Of a DNA stretch of 15,946 bases, positions 7,166 through 15,620 are shown piece by piece. Source of the DNA: Collinsella sp. TM09-10AT. GTDB taxonomy: Bacteria > Actinomycetota > Coriobacteriia > Coriobacteriales > Coriobacteriaceae. A model generated the notes under the pieces. It worked only from the letters and a program-made list of their open reading frames with translations. It did not search any database and had not been told where the DNA came from. Both the position numbers and the translations under genes were made by a program. The DNA is taken from NCBI RefSeq assembly GCF_003436275.1, contig NZ_QSOP01000010.1:1-15946 (forward strand), in the 5' to 3' direction. Position 1 is the first letter of the stretch. Every line of letters starts with the position of its first letter.

Positions 7166-8175
7166 ACTTCCTGAACATCTTCGAGGACCACGTGGCCGGC
7201 ATCTTCGGTGCCACCCGTGCCCCGTTCTCCTTTAAGAAGCTTGCCAAGCAGGCCGCTCGCGACATGGAGGATCAGACTCTGGTGATCAATGGCGTCAACA
7301 CGGCGCCGGCACTCTATACCATCCTGATCGCCGCCGACGACGATCCCATGCTCGCCCCGTTCTACCCCGAGCTTTCGCGCGAGGTCCGCGAGTTTGTGAA
7401 GGCGCAGGCCGAAAAGCGCCGTTATGTCTTTGTCGGCGAGCCCCTCGTGCGCTTTATGATCGATCCGCAGCTGCGCGCCAGCAAGTTCTCGGTCTTTGCC
7501 GAGAACGTCGATGCCCCCACGCTCGGCCGCCTGTACGAAGAAGAGCGCGCCTATCAAAACGGTCTGGGCCAAAACAACTCCGCGGCAAGCCGTGCCGCCA
7601 GCGCCCCGCGCGCCGGCCAGCAGCAGTTTGCTGCCCCGCAGCAGCAGCGCCCCGCCGCCATGCCCCAGCAGCAACCGACGCCTCGCGCCGCCGCTCCCGA
7701 CCCGCTTGCCATGGCAGACCCCTTCGCGCCTAGCGTCCCCGACCCCGCCGCCGCACCCATCCCGGTGCCGCAGACCGTCTCGCGCGACGCGCTTGCCGGC
7801 ATGGGCGGAGCCGCCGCGACCGGCGCCGCCGTGGGCCTAGGCGCCGCAGCCGGCATCGCCTCCAACATGGCGAGCACTCGCGCCCCGCAGCGCCCGCTCG
7901 CCCAGCTCGTCGACGTCGTGAGCGGCGAGAGCCATAGCATCACCTCCGCACAGGTGACCATCGGTCGCGAGCGCTCAGTTTCCGACATTGCCCTGCGCGA
8001 CCCCAACGTGTCGCGCCGCCACGCCCAGCTCACCTTTACGGGCTCGGATTGGTCGATCGAGGATCTCAATTCCACCAACGGCACGCTCGTCAACAACCGC
8101 CGCATTACGCGCTGCCCGCTGCGCAACGGCGATCTGCTGACGTTTGGCCTGAGCACCTTTGAATTTAGGGGATAG
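7162..8175 (+). CDS. fhaA: FhaA: DUF3662 and FHA domain phosphothreonine-binding protein
   Basis: This 337-residue protein has three parts. Residues 1 to about 115 match the DUF3662 domain at the N-terminus of actinobacterial FhaA (opening MNFLNIFEDHVAGIFGATRAP in outline). A Gln/Pro/Ala-rich linker covers about 130-245 and includes a Gly/Ala stretch near 210-235. A C-terminal FHA domain spans about 246-334, with the phosphothreonine-binding residues GRE (268-270), SRRH (284-287) and DLNSTNGT (301-308). In mycobacteria FhaA binds phosphorylated partners in the PknB wall-synthesis pathway, including the lipid II flippase partner. No MviN/MurJ homologue is in this window. The GTG start at 7162 overlaps the kinase stop and has GGAGAG upstream. 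It is cytoplasmic, as no signal or TM is present. Confidence 0.92.
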   Translation: MNFLNIFEDHVAGIFGATRAPFSFKKLAKQAARDMEDQTLVINGVNTAPALYTILIAADDDPMLAPFYPELSREVREFVKAQAEKRRYVFVGEPLVRFMIDPQLRASKFSVFAENVDAPTLGRLYEEERAYQNGLGQNNSAASRAASAPRAGQQQFAAPQQQRPAAMPQQQPTPRAAAPDPLAMADPFAPSVPDPAAAPIPVPQTVSRDALAGMGGAAATGAAVGLGAAAGIASNMASTRAPQRPLAQLVDVVSGESHSITSAQVTIGRERSVSDIALRDPNVSRRHAQLTFTGSDWSIEDLNSTNGTLVNNRRITRCPLRNGDLLTFGLSTFEFRG

Positions 8176-8181
8176 TCTCTT

Positions 8182-8598
8182 ATGAACATCGATATCGTCC
8201 TTTTTGCAGGCCGCATCGTCCTGGTCGCCCTGCTCTATATCTTCCTGTTCGCCGTCATGAAGACCGGCGTGGGACTTGTGCGCGGGCAGCGTCGCGACTC
8301 GGCTATCTGGACGATCGATGTGGACAAGGGTCCGCGCGGTATCCGCGGCATCCACGTAGACATGCTCGGCCCCGTCATCGTCGGTCGCTCGCCGTCTTCG
8401 GACATCTGCATCAACGAACCATTCGTCTCGGCCTCGCATGCGCGCTTTTCGCTGCAGGGCCCGGCGCTCATCATCGAGGACCTCAACTCGCTTAACGGCA
8501 CGCTCGTCAACGGCCGCCAGCTTGTGGAGCCCGCAACGCTGCGCGAGGGCGACGAAGTCCAGATTGGCGATGTGGTCATGAAGGTGAACCGTCGATGA
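8182..8598 (+). CDS. fhaB: FhaB: membrane-anchored FHA domain protein
   Basis: This 138-residue protein has one N-terminal membrane segment (about 6-28) and a short linker, then an FHA domain (about 60-136). Binding-site residues are GRS (68-70), SASH (83-86) and DLNSLNGT (100-107). It matches FhaB/FipA, found with fhaA, pstP, rodA and pbpA in many actinobacteria and linked there to coordination of wall synthesis and division through phosphothreonine recognition. It begins six bases after fhaA stops, with a weak AGGGG upstream. Its TGA overlaps the phosphatase ATG (ATGA). Confidence 0.93.
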   Translation: MNIDIVLFAGRIVLVALLYIFLFAVMKTGVGLVRGQRRDSAIWTIDVDKGPRGIRGIHVDMLGPVIVGRSPSSDICINEPFVSASHARFSLQGPALIIEDLNSLNGTLVNGRQLVEPATLREGDEVQIGDVVMKVNRR

Positions 8599-10529
8599 TC
8601 GACGAGGAGAACAAGTCCGCGACTATGACCGAGGCACCGGCTGCCGCCACAGCTGCGGCGGCCCACGCCGCTCCGGCGGGCTCCGCACCCGTGGAACCCG
8701 AGGACACCGTGTTCTCCCTGCCTCTTTCGCATGTAACGCATGATATTTCGGATCTCGCCGATAACGAGGACGAAGAGGATGCCGTAGCGGCGCCCATCGG
8801 CGCACATGCCGCGGAACAGCCCACAGCGCCCGAAGCAACCTCGGCGCCGGCTCACTTTGCAGAGCCTGTCGCCGCGGCAATCAACGAGAGCGCTGCGGTG
8901 TTTGCGGCACCCGAGCCCGCCGCGCCGGCGTTTCCCATAGCCCCGGCATCCGAGGTTGCGCCCGTGTCTACGCCGGCGCCCGAGGCGGGGCCATCCCCCG
9001 AGGACGGCCCTGCACCCAAGGCCCCGCAGCCTGCGCCCGCAAGCGAGTCCGATACCGTGGCCGAGCCCGCCGCCCAGTCGCAAAGCACGCCCGCGCCGTC
9101 GCACTTTGCGACACCCGAGCCTATAGACGTCAGCCCGCAAGACGACGAGTCGACCGCCCGCGCGCCCGAGGAGCCCGGCTCCCCGGACACCGGCGATTCC
9201 GAATCAAACGCCGAGACCGACACCGTCTCTCCCGGTGACACAGCCGAGATCGACGTTGCCGCCGTTGAGACCAAGCTCAAAGACCCCGGCTCGACCATGA
9301 GCTTTGAGCCCCTGACCGAGGAGCGCATCGAGACCGACTCGACCTATGATGCCGGCACCACCACGCAACTCATGTGGGGCGCCCGCTCTGACGTTGGCTG
9401 CGTACGCCCGCACAATGAGGATTCCTACCTGGTGCAGTCGCCGCTCTTTTGCGTATGCGACGGCATGGGCGGTCACGCCGCCGGCGAGGTAGCCTCTTCC
9501 ATTGCCGTCGAGACTATTGCCAAGACGGCCCCGCAGTCCGCCGACGCAGCACGCCTGGCCGCAGCCGTCGAGGCAGCCAACGCCGCCGTAATCGAGGCGG
9601 CCCTGAACGGCCTGGGCAAGCCCGGCATGGGCTGCACAGCCACTTGCGCCTATATCGAAAACGACACGCTCGCCATCGCCCACGTGGGTGACTCTCGCGC
9701 CTACCTGCTCCACGAGGGCACGCTCATCCGCGTGACCCGCGACCACTCCTACGTGGAGGAGCTCGTGGACGCCGGTGAGATTACGGCAGACGAGGCTCGC
9801 GTCCACCCAAACCGCTCGGTCATCACCCGTGCGCTGGGCTCGGACCCCGCCATGTATGCCGACCACTTCACTCTGCATATCGAGGAAGGCGACCGCCTGA
9901 TCCTGTGCTCCGACGGCCTTTCGAGCATGATTCCCGATAGCGATATCGAGAACATCGCCACGCAGTCCTCAACCGCGCAAATCTGCGTCGACAACCTAGT
10001 GGACGCGGCGCTTGCCGCCGGCGGCCACGACAACGTGACCGTAGTAGTCGTTGACCTGGTTGACGATGGCGTTATGCGCGAGGCGCAACGCGTGCGTCGC
10101 CGCAACGTCACCATCGGCGTCGTCTTAGGTCTCGTCTTGGTGCTGGCGGCTGCCATCTGGGCCTACACGGGTGTCACCGGCTCGTACTACCTGGGTACCT
10201 ACCAGGGCAATGTCGCCGTCTGGCGCGGCCTGCCCGGCAAGCCGCTCGGACTCAAGCTCCACTGGCTCGAAAGCGAAACCAGTATCAAGCTGTCCGACCT
10301 GCCCGAAGACACGCAAAACCGGCTCAAGGCGGGCATTCCGCAAACAAGTGTCGACGATGCGCAGGACACGATATCCAAGTACCGCCACCAGATCGACGAG
10401 GAGCAGACCCGCCAGGTGATCGACGCGCAAACGATTCGCGACAACACCGACCAGGGATCGACCTCCGAATCAGATTCCGAGAAAACCGCCGAACAGTCCG
10501 CCGAGGCCGAAGCCTCCGAAAAGAACTAG
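8595..10529 (+). CDS. pstP: PP2C-family Ser/Thr phosphatase, membrane-anchored, with long disordered N-terminus
   Basis: The predicted protein is 644 residues. About 255 residues rich in Ala, Pro, Glu, Ser and Thr come first and are probably disordered. A PP2C domain follows (about 260-490): RPHNED (271-276), DGMGGH (289-294), GDSRAY (365-370), SDG (439-441) and GGHDN (476-480). Asp276, Asp289, Asp440 and Asp479 are the expected metal ligands. One membrane segment lies at about 505-525, followed by about 120 residues outside the cell ending in an acidic Ser/Glu tail. It reverses phosphorylation by the kinases of this cluster, as PstP does in mycobacteria. Mycobacterial PstP has no comparable N-terminal extension, so this one is odd. 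The start ATG 8595 overlaps fhaB and has AAGGTG eight bases upstream. A later ATG at residue 11 is possible. The catalytic core would survive any later start up to residue about 255. Confidence 0.93.
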   Translation: MIDEENKSATMTEAPAAATAAAAHAAPAGSAPVEPEDTVFSLPLSHVTHDISDLADNEDEEDAVAAPIGAHAAEQPTAPEATSAPAHFAEPVAAAINESAAVFAAPEPAAPAFPIAPASEVAPVSTPAPEAGPSPEDGPAPKAPQPAPASESDTVAEPAAQSQSTPAPSHFATPEPIDVSPQDDESTARAPEEPGSPDTGDSESNAETDTVSPGDTAEIDVAAVETKLKDPGSTMSFEPLTEERIETDSTYDAGTTTQLMWGARSDVGCVRPHNEDSYLVQSPLFCVCDGMGGHAAGEVASSIAVETIAKTAPQSADAARLAAAVEAANAAVIEAALNGLGKPGMGCTATCAYIENDTLAIAHVGDSRAYLLHEGTLIRVTRDHSYVEELVDAGEITADEARVHPNRSVITRALGSDPAMYADHFTLHIEEGDRLILCSDGLSSMIPDSDIENIATQSSTAQICVDNLVDAALAAGGHDNVTVVVVDLVDDGVMREAQRVRRRNVTIGVVLGLVLVLAAAIWAYTGVTGSYYLGTYQGNVAVWRGLPGKPLGLKLHWLESETSIKLSDLPEDTQNRLKAGIPQTSVDDAQDTISKYRHQIDEEQTRQVIDAQTIRDNTDQGSTSESDSEKTAEQSAEAEASEKN

Positions 10530-10545
10530 AAAGGGAGTGCCGCTT

Positions 10546-13416
10546 ATGAGTCGCCGCAACACCGAGCTGCTCTTGCTCATCGCCTCGGCGTTCCCCGTCA
10601 TCCTGCTGTATGCGATGTACGTCCTCACCGCGGGCGCTGCCATCTCCTTTGAGACGCTCGCCGTACCGATCGGCCTCTTTGCCGCCTTTGCCGCGGCCCA
10701 CATTGCCGTGCGCATCTTGGCGCCCGGTGCCGACCCCGCCATCCTGCCCATTGTCTTTGTGCTTTCGGGCATCGGCATCACGTTCGTGACGCGTCTCGCC
10801 CCCGCTCTCGCCATCTCACAGCTCATCATCCTGTTTGTCTCGGTGGCCCTGATGGTGGGAACGCTCGCGTTGGTTAAGAACCTCGACGTAGTCATGCGCT
10901 ACAAGTACACCTTTGGCATTATCGGCATCATTCTGTTGATGCTGCCTATCTTTATCGGCACCACGATCTCGGGCTCCAAGCTGTGGATTCGCATCGCGGG
11001 CTTTACCATCCAGCCCGGCGAGTTCGCCAAGGTCTTTATCGTGCTGTTCCTGGCCGGGTACCTGGCCGAGAACCGCGAGCTGCTCTCCATCTCCAACCGC
11101 AAGATCCTGGGCTTTAAGATCCCTCGCCTGCGACTGCTGCTGCCGCTGTTTGCCGTGTGGGGTGTGTGCCTGCTCGTCGTCGTCTTCGAACGCGATCTGG
11201 GTTCGGCCGTGCTGTTCTACACCATCTTCTTGCTGATGCTCTACGTTGCCACGGGACGATTCTCGTATGTCGTTATCGGCCTTGCGCTCTTAGCCGTTGG
11301 AGCCGTGGGCGCCTACAAGTTCCTGTCTCACGTTCAGGTGCGTTTCCAGGTTTGGGTCGATCCGTTTAAGGACGCCCAGGGCCAGGGCTACCAGATCGTC
11401 CAGTCGCTCTTCTCGCTTGCCGATGGCGGTCTGGTCGGTGTTGGTATCGGCAACGGCATGGCCAACAACATCCCTGTCGTCGAGTCCGACTTTATCTTCT
11501 CGGCCATCGGCGAGGAGATGGGCCTTTTGGGCGGCGGCGCCGTGCTCATCCTGTTTATGCTCTTTGCCGTGCGTGGCCTCACCACGGCTGCCCGCGCTAA
11601 ATCCGACCTCGCCGCCTTTAGCGCCACGGGCCTTACGGCCGCCATCAGCTTCCAGGCCTTTTTAATCGTGGGCGGCGTTACCCGCCTGATCCCGCTGACC
11701 GGCGTCACCCTACCCTTTATGAGCCAGGGCGGTTCCTCGCTGCTGGCAAGCTTTATCATCGTCGCGCTCCTGCTGCGCGCCGGTGACGAAGCGACCGGAC
11801 GCGAGGCCGAGCTTACCGGCACCGGCACCATGGCCGCCATCACCGATGATCAGGTCGCATCTGCCGCCGCCCCGACGGGCACGCGCTTTGCCACCTCGTC
11901 TTCCTACGGCAGCGGCAGCCATTCCGTCGGCTCGCGCATGCGCCGTCGCCTGCTCGACACGCCTGAATCCGGTGTGCTCGGCCGCGTTGCGCTCGCCAAC
12001 CGTCTAACCCGTGCGGTGCTCGCCTTTACGGCGCTGTTCGCCATCCTTATCGGCAACCTCACCTATGTCCAGGTCATCAAGGCCAAGGACTATCAGGACA
12101 TGCCGACCAACAACCACACTATCGCCCGCTCCAAGTACATCCAGCGCGGTTCCATCATCACGTCCGACGGCGTGACGCTGGCCGAGTCGCTGCAGCAGGA
12201 GGACGGCACCTACGTACGCTCCTACCCCAACGGCAACCTGGCAGCGCACGTGGTTGGCTACGTGAGCCAGCAGTATGGCACCACCGCCATCGAGAGTGTC
12301 ATGAACGACACGCTCACCGGCTCTAAGGATTACTCCAGCTGGAACAACGCCATCGCGTCGCTCGCGGGCCAGACCCAGCCGGGCAACACCGCCAAGCTCA
12401 CCATCGACTCGCGTATCCAGACGGCGGCCGAGCAGGCGCTCAAGGGCTTTAAGGGCGCTGTAGTGGTCATCGACCCGCGTACCGGTGCGGTGCTCGCATG
12501 CGCCAGCTCGCCCACCTATGACAACACCAACATCGACGCCCTGCTGCAGGCGGGCGGCGGCGAGGACGGCTCCATGTACAATCGCGCCATGGACGCGCTG
12601 TACACGCCGGGCTCCACGTTTAAGGTCGTTACGCTTTCCGCGGCACTCGAGACCGGCACCGCCAGCCTTACCAGCACCTACCAGGCGCCCGGCTCCATGG
12701 ACATCGGCAACGCGCCGGTCACCAACTATGCCAACGAGAGCTACGGCACCATCAGCCTGCAGCAGGCCTTTGCCGTGTCTTCCAACGTCGTCTTTGGCCA
12801 GGTGGCAAACGAAGTTGGCGCAAACACGCTCGTGCAGTTTGCCAACGCCTTTGGCTACGGCCAAAAGCTCGGCCAGGACCTGACCTCCGCGGCCTCCATC
12901 ATGGCCGACCCGTCGCTCATGACCGAGTGGGAGACCGCCTGGGCCGGCGCCGGCCAGCCTGTCGGCATGGACCACACGCCCGGGCCGCAGACCACCGTCA
13001 TGCAAAACGCCGTGATTGCCGCCGCCATCGCTAACAGTGGCGTGGTCATGGACCCGTACTTTGTAGCCCAGGTACTCGCCCCGGACGGAACTGTGGTCAA
13101 GACCACGCAGTCCCGCTCGCTGGGTCAGGCCGTCAGCTCCGCCACGGCCGACCAGGTCAAGCAGGCCATGCTCGCCGTCGTCCAGTCCGGTACCGGAACC
13201 GATGCCCAGGTCCCCGGCGTCAAGGTCGCCGGCAAGACCGGCTCGCCCGAGACCGGCGGCACCAACGTCAACTCGACGTTCGTTGGCTTTGCACCTTACG
13301 ATTCACCCACGGTCGCCATCTCGGTGGCCTTGGAGGATTACGACAAACACGACGTCAAGGCGGCCAAGATTGCCGGCATCGTCCTGACCGCGGCGCTCGC
13401 CGCACAGGGAGCGTGA
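10546..13416 (+). CDS. rodA-pbpA: SEDS glycosyltransferase fused to class B penicillin-binding protein (RodA/FtsW-PBP fusion)
   Basis: One 956-residue reading frame encodes two enzymes usually made as partners. Residues 1 to about 412 are a RodA/FtsW/SpoVE membrane polymerase of about ten segments. It includes FERDLGSA (214-221) and SDFIFSAIGEE (314-324), where Asp315 fits the essential SEDS aspartate. A cytoplasmic linker (about 413-485) follows, then a TM segment (about 486-510) that starts the PBP. The PBP has an N-terminal domain (including IQRGSI) and a transpeptidase with STFK (Ser690, Lys693), SSN (745-747) and KTGS (897-900), all intact. The predicted topology places the transpeptidase outside, as needed. 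It should polymerise lipid II and crosslink the strands. ATG 10546 has AAAGGGAG eight bases upstream; GTG 10537 is in frame but overlaps that site. I see no stop or frameshift at the join. Whether it serves elongation (RodA-PbpA) or division is not certain; gene order favours RodA-PbpA. Confidence 0.95.
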   Translation: MSRRNTELLLLIASAFPVILLYAMYVLTAGAAISFETLAVPIGLFAAFAAAHIAVRILAPGADPAILPIVFVLSGIGITFVTRLAPALAISQLIILFVSVALMVGTLALVKNLDVVMRYKYTFGIIGIILLMLPIFIGTTISGSKLWIRIAGFTIQPGEFAKVFIVLFLAGYLAENRELLSISNRKILGFKIPRLRLLLPLFAVWGVCLLVVVFERDLGSAVLFYTIFLLMLYVATGRFSYVVIGLALLAVGAVGAYKFLSHVQVRFQVWVDPFKDAQGQGYQIVQSLFSLADGGLVGVGIGNGMANNIPVVESDFIFSAIGEEMGLLGGGAVLILFMLFAVRGLTTAARAKSDLAAFSATGLTAAISFQAFLIVGGVTRLIPLTGVTLPFMSQGGSSLLASFIIVALLLRAGDEATGREAELTGTGTMAAITDDQVASAAAPTGTRFATSSSYGSGSHSVGSRMRRRLLDTPESGVLGRVALANRLTRAVLAFTALFAILIGNLTYVQVIKAKDYQDMPTNNHTIARSKYIQRGSIITSDGVTLAESLQQEDGTYVRSYPNGNLAAHVVGYVSQQYGTTAIESVMNDTLTGSKDYSSWNNAIASLAGQTQPGNTAKLTIDSRIQTAAEQALKGFKGAVVVIDPRTGAVLACASSPTYDNTNIDALLQAGGGEDGSMYNRAMDALYTPGSTFKVVTLSAALETGTASLTSTYQAPGSMDIGNAPVTNYANESYGTISLQQAFAVSSNVVFGQVANEVGANTLVQFANAFGYGQKLGQDLTSAASIMADPSLMTEWETAWAGAGQPVGMDHTPGPQTTVMQNAVIAAAIANSGVVMDPYFVAQVLAPDGTVVKTTQSRSLGQAVSSATADQVKQAMLAVVQSGTGTDAQVPGVKVAGKTGSPETGGTNVNSTFVGFAPYDSPTVAISVALEDYDKHDVKAAKIAGIVLTAALAAQGA

Positions 13417-13466
13417 TGCCCATGATTGAATCGGACACCCGAGGCGCGCCGCGGCCGAAGAGTTAG
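13416..13466 (+). CDS. Possible 16-codon leader ORF before pknB
   Basis: An ATG that shares one base with the rodA-pbpA stop (TGATG) opens a frame of 16 codons (MPMIESDTRGAPRPKS) ending at TAG 13464-13466. It may simply be chance, since nothing recognisable is encoded. If translated, it would be coupled to termination of the upstream gene. The rest of the 132-bp gap up to pknB shows no clear promoter or hairpin that I could support. Confidence 0.15.
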   Translation: MPMIESDTRGAPRPKS

Positions 13467-13548
13467 CGGCAACGCGCCACACGGCCCCAGCGGCCATATC
13501 GTAGGTACTGCACACATCGTTGAGCGAATAGTTATGTTAGGAGCAGGA

Positions 13549-15516
13549 ATGGAACAGAGGGTCCTCGGGGGAAGATACCTCCTCAAGGATAAGGTGGGGA
13601 CAGGCGGCATGGCGACCGTCTACCGTGCACAGGACCAGGTCCTCGACCGCACGGTTGCCGTCAAGATCATGCTGCCGCAGTATGCTGGCGACGCAACCTT
13701 CGCCGCACGCTTTAAGCAGGAGGCCCAGGCAGCAGCCGGTCTCTCCTCCCCCTATATCGTGGGCGTCTACGATTGGGGCAAGGACGGCGACACCTATTAC
13801 ATCGTCATGGAGTACCTGCGCGGTACCGACCTTAAGAGCGGCATCAAGAGCCACGGCGCCCTCGACCCCAAGAAGGTCGCCCAGATCGGCTCGCAGATCA
13901 GCTCCGCGCTTTCGGTCGCCCACAAGCACGAGATCATCCACCGCGACATTAAGCCGCAGAACATCATGGTGCTGCCCGACGGCAACATCAAGGTGATGGA
14001 CTTTGGCATCGCGCGCGCCAAGAACAGCCACCTCACGCAAGACAACAACGTGCTGGGAACCGCCCACTACGTCAGCCCCGAGCAGACCCGCGGTCAGGAC
14101 CTCGGCCCCACCTCGGATATCTACTCGCTGGGCGTCGTGATGTACGAGTGCGCCACCGGCCGCGTGCCCTTTGACGGTGATGACGCCATCTCGGTCGCAC
14201 TCAAGCAGGTCAACGAGCTGCCTATTCCGCCGAGCCAGATCAACTCCGGTGTCGACGCCGACCTTGAGCGCATCATCCTCAAGTGCATGGAGAAGGACCC
14301 GGCAAACCGCTTCCAGACCGCTGACGAGCTGCGTCAGGTGCTCAACAGCTACCTGTCCGGTCGTGCCGTCAACATCTCGGAGCCCACGCGCATCATCGGT
14401 GCCCCCGGCGAGCTTGGCGCCACCAAGACTCGCGAGCTTTCCGATCAGACGCGCGCCATGGTGCGTCCCGTCTCGGGCGTGAGCGGCCAGAATACCGCCC
14501 GTAGCTCGGTTTCGGGTTCCACCGGCTCCTACGAGGTCGAAAAGCCCAAATCCAACAAGAACAAGATCATCGCCGCCGTGGTGGCAGCCGTTGCCGTCAT
14601 CGGCATCGTGGTGGCCTTTGCCACAGGACTCTTTGGCGGCGAGCAGGTCACCGTTCCCGATGTACTGGGCAAGGACCAGCAGACTGCCGTCGAACTGATC
14701 AAGGAAGCCGGCCTCGAGGTCGGCACCATCGACCAAAGCTACAACGACGATGTCGACGAGGGCAAGGTCGCCGAGCAGACGCCCAACGGCAACACCAAGA
14801 AGGCCAAGGGCACTAAGGTGAACCTGGTAATCTCCAAGGGCCCCAAGCCCTCCGAGAAGGTTGAGGTTCCCCGGCTTGTCGGCCTGACCAAGGACCAGGC
14901 AGAAGCCGCGCTGGCAAGCGTTGGCCTGAAGGGCAACGCCTCCGAGGAGGCCAACGAGGCCGATGAGGGCCAGGTCTTTGAGCAGGGCACCGAAGCCGGT
15001 AAGGAAGTCGCGAAGGGCACGACCATCTCGTACAAGGTCTCGAGCGGCCCGGATACCACGTCCGTCCCCGACCTGACCGACATGACCGAGGCCCAGGCGC
15101 GCAACGCCCTCGATATGGCAGGCTTTGGCGTCGACGTGAGCTACCAGGAGAACGACTCAGTTACCGAGGGAACCGTGATCAGCTGGAACCCCAGCGGCAA
15201 GCAGAAGCCCGGCGCCACGATTACCGTCGTCATTGCCAAGAAGTCCGGCAAGGCCAGCGTTCCGGGTAACCTGTACGGCAAGAGCATCTCCGCCGCCGTC
15301 ACCGCGCTCAACAACGCCGGGTTCTACAACATCGCGTTCTGCGACCAGAACGGCAACCCCGTGAGCGGCAACGAAAACGCCACCGTTACGGGCGTCTCCC
15401 CCACCGGCAAGCAGTCCACCGACAACACGATTACGCTGACGGTTTCGATTTCTGGCTCGGGTTCGGGCTCTGGCTCGGGCACGAGCACGGGCGACGATTC
15501 TGGTACGACCAACTAG
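13549..15516 (+). CDS. pknB: PknB/StkP-type PASTA Ser/Thr kinase
   Basis: This is a 655-residue transmembrane kinase. The cytoplasmic kinase domain (about 10-270) has GTGGMA (17-22), Lys39, Glu58, HRDIKPQN (131-138), DFG (151-153), activation loop Thr163 and Thr171, and SPE (176-178), so it looks fully active and of the RD type. A basic/Ser-Thr juxtamembrane region (about 280-338) precedes a TM segment (about 339-360). Outside are four PASTA repeats (about 366-432, 436-500, 503-566 and 568-634), which in this family bind peptidoglycan fragments or lipid II. The last is more divergent and holds a lone Cys598. A Ser-Gly repeat and acidic tail end the protein. The start ATG 13549 has AGGAG five bases upstream; earlier in-frame starts (13426, 13534) add non-conserved sequence. 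It is the last gene of the operon, followed by a terminator at 15569-15608. Confidence 0.94.
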   Translation: MEQRVLGGRYLLKDKVGTGGMATVYRAQDQVLDRTVAVKIMLPQYAGDATFAARFKQEAQAAAGLSSPYIVGVYDWGKDGDTYYIVMEYLRGTDLKSGIKSHGALDPKKVAQIGSQISSALSVAHKHEIIHRDIKPQNIMVLPDGNIKVMDFGIARAKNSHLTQDNNVLGTAHYVSPEQTRGQDLGPTSDIYSLGVVMYECATGRVPFDGDDAISVALKQVNELPIPPSQINSGVDADLERIILKCMEKDPANRFQTADELRQVLNSYLSGRAVNISEPTRIIGAPGELGATKTRELSDQTRAMVRPVSGVSGQNTARSSVSGSTGSYEVEKPKSNKNKIIAAVVAAVAVIGIVVAFATGLFGGEQVTVPDVLGKDQQTAVELIKEAGLEVGTIDQSYNDDVDEGKVAEQTPNGNTKKAKGTKVNLVISKGPKPSEKVEVPRLVGLTKDQAEAALASVGLKGNASEEANEADEGQVFEQGTEAGKEVAKGTTISYKVSSGPDTTSVPDLTDMTEAQARNALDMAGFGVDVSYQENDSVTEGTVISWNPSGKQKPGATITVVIAKKSGKASVPGNLYGKSISAAVTALNNAGFYNIAFCDQNGNPVSGNENATVTGVSPTGKQSTDNTITLTVSISGSGSGSGSGTSTGDDSGTTN

Positions 15517-15568
15517 TCGCCGCCCCACCGCCCATTACGGCTCCCGCCGCAAACATATTCGCTCACAG

Positions 15569-15608
15569 GCGCCCGCTTGCTCCCCCAGCAAGCGGGCGCT
15601 TCGTTTTT
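15569..15608 (+). terminator. Intrinsic terminator of the cell-wall operon
   Basis: A perfect 13-bp stem, GCGCCCGCTTGCT (15569-15581) with its complement at 15587-15599, encloses a five-C loop. It is followed by TTCGTTTTT. This is a textbook Rho-independent terminator placed 53 bases after the pknB stop. The bases between (15517-15568) show nothing else. Confidence 0.93.
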
Positions 15609-15620
15609 GACATGACATGA

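Noticed and set aside
12004..13005. A 333-codon minus-strand frame opposite the PBP half
   Set aside because: It is a shadow of the transpeptidase gene, with no start signal or recognisable domain.
13537..14736. A 399-codon open frame on the minus strand, opposite pknB
   Set aside because: It lies wholly across the kinase gene, which has intact motifs. Its translation is low-complexity and matches no family. Long antisense frames are expected in G/C-ending coding sequence.
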